From NCBI GenBank assembly GCA_964607315.1, contig CAZSKA010000097.1:1-13235 (forward strand): a stretch of DNA of 13,235 nucleotides, read 5' to 3'. Numbering within the stretch: position 1 is the stretch's first letter; every line of letters begins with the position of its first letter. Made by a program: the position numbers and the translations under genes. This DNA comes from JAHDFB01 sp964607315. Lineage in GTDB: Bacteria > Bacteroidota > Bacteroidia > Chitinophagales > Saprospiraceae. Below the pieces are notes generated by a model. The model saw nothing but the letters and a program-made list of their open reading frames with translations, did no database searches and was not told the origin of the DNA. Below, piece by piece: positions 7,555 through 13,235 of the stretch.

Positions 7555-8265
7555 ATGAATTTGCAATATAAAAGAGTCTTATTAAAACTCAGTGGAGAAA
7601 CTTTAATGGGTGATAAGTCTTTTGGTATCGATCCTCAAAAACTTGTTTACTACGCTAATGAAATTAAAAAGATTACTGATATTGGAATTGAAGTAGCAAT
7701 TGTCATTGGGGGTGGAAATATTTTTAGAGGCTTGCAAGCTAAAGACTCCGGAATAGAAAGAGTACAAGGTGATTATATGGGAATGTTAGCAACTTGCATT
7801 AATGGAATCGCACTTTCCAGTGCGCTTGAAAATGAAGGTCTCTATACCAGATTAGTAACTGCTATAGAAATGCGAGAAATTGCTGAGCCTTACATTCGAA
7901 GAAGAGCAATAAGACACCTTGAAAAAAGAAGAGTGGTAATCTTCTCCGGTGGAACAGGTTCTCCATATTTCACAACAGACTCTGCAGCGGCATTACGTGC
8001 AAACGAAATCAATGCAAATGTACTCTTAAAGGGAACTCGAGTAGATGGAATCTATTCTGCTGATCCCGAAAAAGATCCTAAAGCAACTAAATACGAGAAC
8101 ATTTCATTTAAAGAAGTTTTGTCAAAACAACTCAATGTAATGGATATGACAGCATTCACACTTTGTAATGAAAATAATCTACCTATTATTGTTTTCGATA
8201 TAAATGAACCAGGAAATCTATTAAAAACTGTCCTAGGTGATACCACAGGAACTACAGTAAGTTAA
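7555..8265 (+). CDS. pyrH: UMP kinase
   Basis: This enzyme phosphorylates UMP to UDP with ATP, an essential step in pyrimidine nucleotide synthesis; it is a cytosolic hexamer of the amino-acid-kinase fold. The 236-aa length is standard. Motifs in order are 'LLKLSGE' (9-15), 'VIGGGNIFRG' (50-59), 'GDYMGMLAT' (72-80), 'FSGGTGSPYFTTDSAAALRA' (130-149) and 'LLKGTRVDGIYSADP' (157-171) for nucleotide binding. The start is the ATG at 7555, giving the usual short N-terminus. It is first in a plus-strand cluster, with the HupE/UreJ-like gene 1 nt after the stop. The ribosome recycling factor gene (frr), a frequent downstream partner of pyrH, is not here. Confidence 0.97.
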   Translation: MNLQYKRVLLKLSGETLMGDKSFGIDPQKLVYYANEIKKITDIGIEVAIVIGGGNIFRGLQAKDSGIERVQGDYMGMLATCINGIALSSALENEGLYTRLVTAIEMREIAEPYIRRRAIRHLEKRRVVIFSGGTGSPYFTTDSAAALRANEINANVLLKGTRVDGIYSADPEKDPKATKYENISFKEVLSKQLNVMDMTAFTLCNENNLPIIVFDINEPGNLLKTVLGDTTGTTVS

Positions 8266-8266
8266 C

Positions 8267-8842
8267 ATGTTTTCTAATTATTTCGAAATAGGTTTTACGC
8301 ATATTCTTGATATAAAGGGCTACGATCATATCCTTTTTTTAACTGCTCTTTGTCTGCCTTTTCTCTTAAAAGATTGGAAAAGAGTATTATATTTAGCAAC
8401 AGCTTTTACGATTGGACATTCCATTACATTAGCATGTGTAACTCTAGATGTAATTAAAGTTTCCCCAGATCTAATAGAATTTTTTATTCCTGTTACTATT
8501 GCCTTAACAGCATTGTATGATTTATTGAAAAAACAAGGGACAATAGGATTATCTTACATTGGCGCCCTTCTTTTCGGCTTTATTCATGGAATGGGTTTTA
8601 GCAACTTTTTGAGAAGTGCTCTTTTGCCTGGCGAAGAGAATCAATTAGTTTGGCAATTATTAGTTTTTAATCTTGGAATAGAAATTGGTCAGATAATCAT
8701 AGTAATCATTGCATTAATTTTCTATACCATGATTCATCACTTTACAAAAGATTTGAAATTATTTAAAAAGCCAGGATATCAGGTAATAATTGGAGTGATA
8801 ATTATTATCTGGGCGCTTATAATGGCGAGCCAAAGATTTTGA
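8267..8842 (+). CDS. HupE/UreJ-like integral membrane protein
   Basis: The 191-aa polytopic protein has about six membrane segments (roughly 22-35, 39-60, 68-86, 94-108, 127-157, 172-188). The family motifs are 'GFTHILDIKGYDHILFL' (9-25; His12, Asp20 and His21 are candidate metal ligands), 'TIGHSITL' (48-55), 'FGFIHGMGFSN' (103-113) and 'FNLGIEIGQ' (134-142). HupE and UreJ relatives are linked to nickel or cobalt handling in some bacteria. No hydrogenase or urease genes are in the window, so a metal-transport role here is uncertain. The ATG at 8267 begins 1 nt after the pyrH stop, suggesting translational coupling. The next gene, DUF6702, commonly accompanies this protein in Bacteroidota, so the two may act together at the inner membrane and periplasm. 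Confidence 0.85.
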   Translation: MFSNYFEIGFTHILDIKGYDHILFLTALCLPFLLKDWKRVLYLATAFTIGHSITLACVTLDVIKVSPDLIEFFIPVTIALTALYDLLKKQGTIGLSYIGALLFGFIHGMGFSNFLRSALLPGEENQLVWQLLVFNLGIEIGQIIIVIIALIFYTMIHHFTKDLKLFKKPGYQVIIGVIIIIWALIMASQRF

Positions 8843-8891
8843 GTCGAAACTAATATCCTATTAAATCCGTTAATTCATTGTAAATTTAGGT

Positions 8892-9404
8892 ATGAAAACT
8901 ATAGCCCTTTTAATAATTGGAATATTCTCTATCATCGGTTCATCGCCGGTTAATCATGATTTCCATTTAAGCAAAGGCTCTCTTAAATATAAGCCTGATC
9001 AAAAAGCACTTCAACTTTCTATGCATGTATACATCGATGATTTTGAAGAAGCTTTAAGTAATAGAGGTGTTGATTCACTTTACATCTTGACAAAGAAAGA
9101 AAGCGAAGATGCGGACCATTATATAGGACTATATATCAAGGAAAATTTTAGAGTTTCGTTCGATGAAGTTCCTGTAGAAATGGAATATCTTGGTAAAGAA
9201 ATTAGTGAAGATTTAGCTGGAATGTGGGTCTATTTAGAAGCTACAGATCTTGAAGCTCCTTCGGAAGCAACAATAAACTATAGTGTTTTAATGGATGCTT
9301 TTGATGATCAGAGAAATATTCTAAGTGTCCAAATCAATGACAAAGCGGATCACCTAATGTACTCTGATGGCGAAAGAAAAAAACAACTAAGTTGGGAAAA
9401 ATAA
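8892..9404 (+). CDS. DUF6702 family exported protein
   Basis: This 170-aa protein has an N-terminal signal peptide ('MKTIALLIIGIFSIIGSS', cleavage near residue 18-21) followed by the family opening 'HDFHLSKGSLKY', with the His residues near the mature N-terminus. The mature part is mainly beta-strand with acidic segments ('YIDDFEEALSNRG', 'ENFRVSFDEVPVEMEYLG', 'EDLAGMWVYLEA'), like a small Ig-like or beta-sandwich domain. Function is unknown. Its position after the HupE/UreJ-like gene (49-bp gap) suggests a periplasmic partner of that membrane protein. Its last 13 bp overlap yidD. The ATG at 8892 is set by the signal peptide. Confidence 0.8.
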   Translation: MKTIALLIIGIFSIIGSSPVNHDFHLSKGSLKYKPDQKALQLSMHVYIDDFEEALSNRGVDSLYILTKKESEDADHYIGLYIKENFRVSFDEVPVEMEYLGKEISEDLAGMWVYLEATDLEAPSEATINYSVLMDAFDDQRNILSVQINDKADHLMYSDGERKKQLSWEK

Positions 9405-9655
9405 TCACCTATATCCGTAAAGCAGCTACCTTCCCAGTCTACCTTTATAAGTGGACTATAAGTCCAATGTTGAATGCTATTTTTGGGCCTAGTTGCAGGT
9501 ATGAACCTTCGTGTTCTACTTATATGATTCATGCAATAGAGGAATGGGGTGTTTTCAAAGGTGGATGGATGGGACTAAAACGTATAGCACGGTGCAATCC
9601 ATGGGGTGGCTTTGGGCCTGACCCAGTACCTAAAAAGAATAAAAATAAATCATGA
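9392..9655 (+). CDS. yidD: Membrane protein insertion efficiency factor YidD
   Basis: The small 87-aa YidD protein is membrane-associated by an amphipathic N-terminal helix and assists YidC-dependent insertion of inner-membrane proteins. Family features are all present: 'YLYKWTISPMLNAIFG' (18-32), 'GPSCRYEPSCSTY' (32-44) with Cys35 and Cys41, 'GVFKGGWMGLKRIARCNPW' (53-71) with Cys68, and the tail 'GGFGPDPVP' (72-80). There is no ATG before Met26, so translation must start at the TTG at 9392, inside the end of DUF6702 (13-bp overlap). This argues for coupled translation. In many bacteria yidD lies with rnpA and yidC; here it ends the pyrH cluster. A short copy of its 3' end lies at 12888-12938. 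Confidence 0.93.
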   Translation: MGKIITYIRKAATFPVYLYKWTISPMLNAIFGPSCRYEPSCSTYMIHAIEEWGVFKGGWMGLKRIARCNPWGGFGPDPVPKKNKNKS

Positions 9656-9705
9656 ATTTTTTGGCTTACGCCCAAAGTAGTTAATTAAAGTATCCGATTC
9701 TTTTA

Positions 9706-10233
9706 TTAACTGTCTTGTAATATAAAATCAATTGCCTGCTGTTCTGAAAATTTTCCCGTATTTACTTCCTCTATTATTGCTTGATACACATCAATAGCGT
9801 ATTCTACAAGCATGGAAATATCTGCAATGTAATTACTTTCTAATAGTTCGTATTTTGCTTGGGTAGAATTATAACGGAAGTAAATCTGTTTCCTATCTTT
9901 TATCCCGAAATGACCAATTACTTGATGTAAATTGATATAATTTATGATGCCTAAGACATCAGCATATTTTTCAGCATTAACTTCAAATGGACATGCGTAA
10001 AAGAATTGGATAACAGAACTATTCTCGAGAAAATCATCGTCCATAGGAATAAAGGTGATAGAATATACTCCTTCTCTACCCTTATCATCCGTATCCCTTT
10101 TCACAACAAGAGAATGCAGTAAATTTATGTCTCCTGCTTTAAGTATTTCACTTTCTATTCCAAATTGACCTAGTATTTCTTTAATGTTACCTAAATCAAG
10201 TATATTTTTTGCATGTATTTCTTCAGTTATCAT
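9706..10233 (-). CDS. YbjN / type III chaperone-like small acidic protein
   Basis: The 175-aa protein has no signal peptide and many Asp and Glu residues. The order of elements suggests the YbjN fold, which resembles type III secretion chaperones: an N-terminal helix ('NIKEILGQFGIE'), a strand pair ('LLHSLVVKR', 'EGVYSITFIPMDD'), the 'SSVIQFFYACPFEV' strand, a helix 'YADVLGIINYINLH' leading to 'VIGHFGI', two strands ('RKQIYFRYNS', 'KYELLESNY') and a long C-terminal helix ('MLVEYAIDVYQAIIEEVNTG'). The assignment is by eye; no catalytic motif is visible. It starts 11 nt after the stop of the DUF4157 gene and is almost certainly cotranscribed. A secretion or cargo-loading chaperone for that protein is the natural reading; an immunity protein is the alternative. 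Both are inference. The ATG at 10233 has an A/G-rich leader (AAGAAAGAAA). Confidence 0.6.
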   Translation of the reverse strand: MITEEIHAKNILDLGNIKEILGQFGIESEILKAGDINLLHSLVVKRDTDDKGREGVYSITFIPMDDDFLENSSVIQFFYACPFEVNAEKYADVLGIINYINLHQVIGHFGIKDRKQIYFRYNSTQAKYELLESNYIADISMLVEYAIDVYQAIIEEVNTGKFSEQQAIDFILQDS

Positions 10234-10244
10234 TTTCTTTCTTA

Positions 10245-12716
10245 TTAATTAGCCATTGCATCTGCTAAGGTTTTCAGAGTAGCTTTTATTTTAGCATCGT
10301 TGTCAGCTCCTGCCAAAAATGCCCTATATACACTTGCTGGATGCGCGCCTGAAGCTTTAATATACCCTTCAACATTTCTTATTCGATTTGCTTTTTGTTC
10401 TTCATCTGTATTATTAGTATCTCCTACAAAAGATGCAGTAGAAGCCATTTGCTTCATTATATATTGAGCATTTCGTAATCTTTTCTTGTTTTTAGAATCA
10501 TCCGATTTATCAGCATTAAATACCTTTTCTGTTAAAGTCTTACTCCCTGTTCCACTTCGTTGTTCTTTATATTTCTGTGCCTTATTCCTTCCAGCTTGTC
10601 TTAATGTTGAAAACCCTGCTGAACCTAATTCAACACCTGAAGCTGCAGCTTTTAATGCAATTCCTGCTGGAGCACCAGGTCCTAAAGCTAAAGTTGCAAC
10701 ATCTCCAGCTATTTTAGTTAAGGATAACCCTATTTTAAATATAGATTTTGAATTTCGCTTTTTATTTAAATGAGCCATGTCATAAGTGAAACTATATTCT
10801 TCAAGATCATCTATTATTGATTGATTGGTATTTATTTTTTTCATCGCGTCATCCTTACCTTTTATTGCATCATCTTTTGCTTTCTTTTTGTCCTCATGTT
10901 CATTAAGCATTGCTGTAAGTGAAGCTTTCCTTCCCGTTAATTCTTTTTCTTCATCATCATTTCTATTTTTTTTATTTTCTAAGAGCCCTATTGCTGTTTC
11001 AAGTCTTTGTTTTTTATTATCAATAACCTTAAATGTATTTTCAGCATTCGTAACATTTTGTTGCAATGTAGCTGTATCAATTTGATTATTCTCTAGCTCT
11101 AGATTTTGTTTTTCAGATTCTATTTTGCCTTTATCGGTCTTGCCGTATTTCCTTATTTTAGATTTAGTAGTAAGCTCTCTTTTATGCTTATAATTTTGAT
11201 CCTTAAACTTTTCTTTTAATTCATGTTTCCTCTCGTACATAGATCTTCTTGCAGATTCAGAATTTATTAATGCATAAATTTGCATTCCTATCTGAACTGC
11301 TTCTATAGCTATAGAAAAACCAGGTATAACTTTATTAAGATTTCCCAATACTGCACTATGACCTGCAACTCCTGAAGCTACATCTATCGTTTCCATTACA
11401 CTTTTTGAAGTCCCTAGTCCTGCACTAGTAGTAGCCATTAGATTTTCTATAACAGACATCACCGATTCAAATTTCTCTTGTTTAGAACTTCCTCCTTCAG
11501 CCTTTGCATCTTTATACATTGTATATATGTTATGTATAGATGCAACAAAACTTTTTATTCCAGCTAACGCACCTGCTGCTGAACCTGCATAACCTCCAGA
11601 TAATTGTGCATCACTGCCTGTTTGATTTTGAGCACCAGCCACAATATTGCTGATACTTGCTGCCATATTGGTTCCAGATTCAAGAAAACTAACACCCGCT
11701 TGAACTTTCTCCCCAAAATCCATTTCTCCACCTTCTTTAATCACTTGATTAAGTGTAGAAAAGAAACTCAATGCACTTGTTACAGTTCCAACACTAGCTC
11801 CTCCTATTCCTAATCTTCGTTGTTCTTCCGTACTAGCTGCTCCAGTCACATTTTGCTTTAAATATTCTGAAGCATGAGAAGTAGAATCGCTTGCTAAAGT
11901 AGTGGTACTTTCAGCATTTTCAAGAACTGTATCCAAACCAACACCTTCACTTTGTTCGGGAGTATTTGTTGGACTAGAAGCTACAGAACCTGCATTCAAG
12001 GGAGCTGCCATATTCTTGCCGAAACGCCCATCCCTACTCTTTGTTCTAACTAATTGAAATACTGGAGTCGAACTTGGAGATGACGAATTCGATTTAGAAC
12101 TAGTTTCTCCGCCTTTTGCTTTCATCTGAATGGCTTTAGCGCCCATTATATCTGCTTCTTTTTCAAGAGCAGAATCGTCATTGATGTTTTTAGATTTTAA
12201 CTGGGTGGTTGGCTTTACTCGTCCTTGCTTTTGTTGAACAACATGCCACGCCTCATGAGGAAGATGCTTTTCTTGCCCTGAACCTAGATGTATATCTGAA
12301 CCTTGAGCATAAGCATGCGCTCCTAATTGTTCTGGTTTATTTGAATTTCTATGAACCTTCACATCATCTAAAGATTGACCAGATAATTGTTCCATCCCTT
12401 CCTTTAGTTGAATAGGAAGTCCAGAATTATTAGTATTAGAATTCGGAGTTGGAGGAGGATCTTCTCCTGAGTTTCCTCTTTCTTTTAATTGAGTGACTTC
12501 GCCTCCCTCTGGAAATTCATTAGATTGGTTGCTGTAAGAAATTTTATTGTTAGCTAAACTATGAATAGCCTTAGCTTGAATAACCTGTGGACTTCTGCTG
12601 ATTAATGAATTTCCATTAGAATTAGGTCCTGCACCATGAGATTTTTCACTTGATACACTATTTGCTGAACTGCTAAGAGAATTATCTCTTTCAGTTTCAT
12701 TTGTTTTATTTGACAT
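10245..12716 (-). CDS. DUF4157 (eCIS_core) protein, candidate injection-system cargo/effector
   Basis: The 823-aa protein has a disordered Ser/Asn-rich N-terminus (1-95) and a DUF4157 domain at about 98-197: 'GLPIQLKEGMEQLSGQSLDD', 'HAYAQGSDIHLGSGQEKHLP', the zinc-protease motif HEAWH (154-158), 'VVQQKQGRVKPTTQLK' and 'LEKEADIMGAKA' (184-195). DUF4157 proteins are known to associate with extracellular contractile injection systems. Motifs of the type xxQ(L/A/M)K recur at 45, 74, 101, 170 and 195, with a weaker one at 219. The C-terminal part has Gly/Ala/Ser-rich hydrophobic segments (about 303-325, 350-400, 425-484), a charged coiled coil (490-640) and a second hydrophobic segment (656-708, with 'ALGPGAPAGIALKAAASG'). 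This recalls helical pore-forming toxins, but no named toxin domain is recognised. The ATG at 12716 gives 'MSNKTNETERD'; an upstream TTG (12773) lies inside the promoter. Whether the protease motif is active is unknown. Confidence 0.88.
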   Translation of the reverse strand: MSNKTNETERDNSLSSSANSVSSEKSHGAGPNSNGNSLISRSPQVIQAKAIHSLANNKISYSNQSNEFPEGGEVTQLKERGNSGEDPPPTPNSNTNNSGLPIQLKEGMEQLSGQSLDDVKVHRNSNKPEQLGAHAYAQGSDIHLGSGQEKHLPHEAWHVVQQKQGRVKPTTQLKSKNINDDSALEKEADIMGAKAIQMKAKGGETSSKSNSSSPSSTPVFQLVRTKSRDGRFGKNMAAPLNAGSVASSPTNTPEQSEGVGLDTVLENAESTTTLASDSTSHASEYLKQNVTGAASTEEQRRLGIGGASVGTVTSALSFFSTLNQVIKEGGEMDFGEKVQAGVSFLESGTNMAASISNIVAGAQNQTGSDAQLSGGYAGSAAGALAGIKSFVASIHNIYTMYKDAKAEGGSSKQEKFESVMSVIENLMATTSAGLGTSKSVMETIDVASGVAGHSAVLGNLNKVIPGFSIAIEAVQIGMQIYALINSESARRSMYERKHELKEKFKDQNYKHKRELTTKSKIRKYGKTDKGKIESEKQNLELENNQIDTATLQQNVTNAENTFKVIDNKKQRLETAIGLLENKKNRNDDEEKELTGRKASLTAMLNEHEDKKKAKDDAIKGKDDAMKKINTNQSIIDDLEEYSFTYDMAHLNKKRNSKSIFKIGLSLTKIAGDVATLALGPGAPAGIALKAAASGVELGSAGFSTLRQAGRNKAQKYKEQRSGTGSKTLTEKVFNADKSDDSKNKKRLRNAQYIMKQMASTASFVGDTNNTDEEQKANRIRNVEGYIKASGAHPASVYRAFLAGADNDAKIKATLKTLADAMAN

Positions 12717-12743
12717 TACTTTTGGGGGTTTTAGTAACGGTTT

Positions 12744-12773
12744 CAAATTATAAAATCTATTACAAAATGTCAA
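12744..12773 (-). promoter_or_regulatory. Promoter of the DUF4157 gene and its downstream partner
   Basis: On the minus strand TTGACA (12773-12768) is followed after 15 nt by TATAAT (12752-12747) and TTTG ends at 12744. In Bacteroidota terms the TTG is separated by 19 nt from ATAATTTG, close to the TTG-N19-TAnnTTTG consensus. The ATG lies 28 nt downstream, leaving a leader of roughly 20 nt. This is the best promoter match in the window. Confidence 0.55.
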
Positions 12774-12887
12774 ATGATTTAATAAAAGAAGGTACTTAAG
12801 GTCAGAATTATAACAATCATTGTCAACATAATTGGTATTACGAATCGAAACATGGAAAACTTAATTTCCAAATCAGCAATAACCTAA

Positions 12888-12938
12888 TTTATCCCTCGAA
12901 ATAACTTTGGGCCTGACCCAAAACAGAAAAAAAAATAG
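12888..12938 (+). pseudogene. Remnant of a yidD 3' end
   Basis: Positions 12905-12920 (CTTTGGGCCTGACCCA) are identical to yidD 9610-9625, and the frame reads the same: 'IPRNNFGPDPKQKKK' then TAG, against 'NPWGGFGPDPVPKKNKNKS' in yidD. The six bases before the match differ by G-to-A changes only (GGTGGC vs AATAAC). An in-frame stop at 12885 shows nothing more is intact. It is either a decayed second yidD tail or the duplicated edge of an insertion. The core can also fold as TTTGGG/CCCAAA, so a hairpin is an alternative reading. The remaining sequence 12774-12887 shows no gene. Confidence 0.45.
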
Positions 12939-13015
12939 ATTTGAAAAGAAAAGTCATTACACAAGGCAGAAATTTATTGCAAGCCCTAATTAAGAAATCA
13001 GTATAACTTGCTTCT

Positions 13016-13231
13016 TTACTTAGTAAGTTCTACCTGAAAATCTAATAATCTCTTCTTCAATTTAAAAAAGATAAAATTCAAAACCCACAAGTAATTATTT
13101 ATCGATTCAAAAAGTAATTCAATATTCTTTTCTTGATATGTTTCGTTTCTAAAATATTGCCAGTTATGCGATAAATAAAGTTCAAAATTCTTCATTTTAT
13201 TTTGAAAAATATCACTAACTCTATCTTGCAT
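13016..13231 (-). CDS. C-terminal part or small protein of unknown function, at window edge
   Basis: A 71-aa frame begins at the ATG at 13231. The frame stays open to the window end, so the true start may lie outside. The content is rich in Phe, Leu, Asn and Lys with amphipathic helices ('IELLFESINNYLWVLNFIFF', then 'KLKKRLLDFQVELTK'). There is no recognised motif. No terminator is evident between it and the DUF4157 promoter region, and it points toward that gene, so read-through is possible. Family unknown. Confidence 0.4.
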   Translation of the reverse strand: MQDRVSDIFQNKMKNFELYLSHNWQYFRNETYQEKNIELLFESINNYLWVLNFIFFKLKKRLLDFQVELTK

Positions 13232-13235
13232 AAAG

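Noticed and set aside
9656..9680. Hairpin-like TTTGGC ... GCCCAAAG between yidD and the YbjN-like gene, considered as a terminator
   Set aside because: The stem has a bulge, and on either strand the T-rich side precedes rather than follows the hairpin, except for a short mixed run. Not convincing.
10486..12415. Several open frames antisense to the DUF4157 gene
   Set aside because: They are hydrophobic, Ser/Phe-rich mirror translations of a clearly coding strand, with no starts, signals or motifs of their own.
12899..12930. TTTGGG/CCCAAA hairpin as a terminator
   Set aside because: The A run follows on the plus strand and no T run follows on the minus strand. The coding match to the yidD tail explains the sequence better.
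1..13235. CRISPR array, tRNA, rRNA, prophage or complete insertion sequence
   Set aside because: No regularly spaced repeats, cloverleaf-like segments, rRNA motifs, integrase, phage structural genes or active transposase motifs were seen.

Overview
The window is AT-rich DNA from a Bacteroidota genome, most likely a marine Cytophagales-type organism. The evidence is a set of Bacteroidota-restricted families (DUF4294, DUF6702, a Cytophagales-style TPR protein), mevalonate-pathway isoprenoid synthesis as in several Cytophagia and Flavobacteria, TAnnTTTG-like -7 promoter elements, and weak or absent Shine-Dalgarno sequences. I see no rRNA, tRNA or CRISPR array.

Left part (1-7489). A degenerate Y1/REP-associated transposase-like gene on the plus strand meets, stop codon on stop codon, a minus-strand pair: mvaD (diphosphomevalonate decarboxylase) and an exported rhodanese. 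Upstream follow, all on the minus strand, a DUF4294 protein, a lipoprotein of unknown function with a clear rho-independent terminator, and a 505-bp intergenic region. That region holds two copies of a 64-bp element with inverted ends and a second strong terminator. Beyond it lie a doubtful small ORF, a TPR protein and a radical SAM/SPASM protein.

Middle (7490-9655). Divergent from the radical SAM gene is a tight plus-strand cluster: pyrH (UMP kinase), a HupE/UreJ-like membrane protein 1 nt downstream, a DUF6702 exported protein, and yidD, which overlaps its upstream neighbour and must use a TTG start. HupE/UreJ-like plus DUF6702 looks like a membrane/exported pair. YidD assists membrane protein insertion.

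Right part (9656-13235). A minus-strand two-gene unit with its own good promoter dominates. It encodes an 823-aa protein with an N-terminal DUF4157 (eCIS_core) domain, an intact HEAWH zinc-protease-type motif, repeated xxQ(L/A/M)K motifs and a long C-terminal part of Gly/Ala-rich hydrophobic segments and a charged coiled coil. Eleven nt downstream is a small acidic protein resembling the YbjN / type III chaperone fold. I read this as a cargo/effector-plus-chaperone module for an extracellular contractile injection system whose structural genes are elsewhere. A short copy of the yidD 3' end (16 bp identical, same reading frame, followed by a stop) lies on the far side of the module, so the pair is bracketed by yidD tails, as expected of an insertion or a local duplication. 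This module and its flanks are the most interesting part of the window. A truncated unknown gene closes the right edge.
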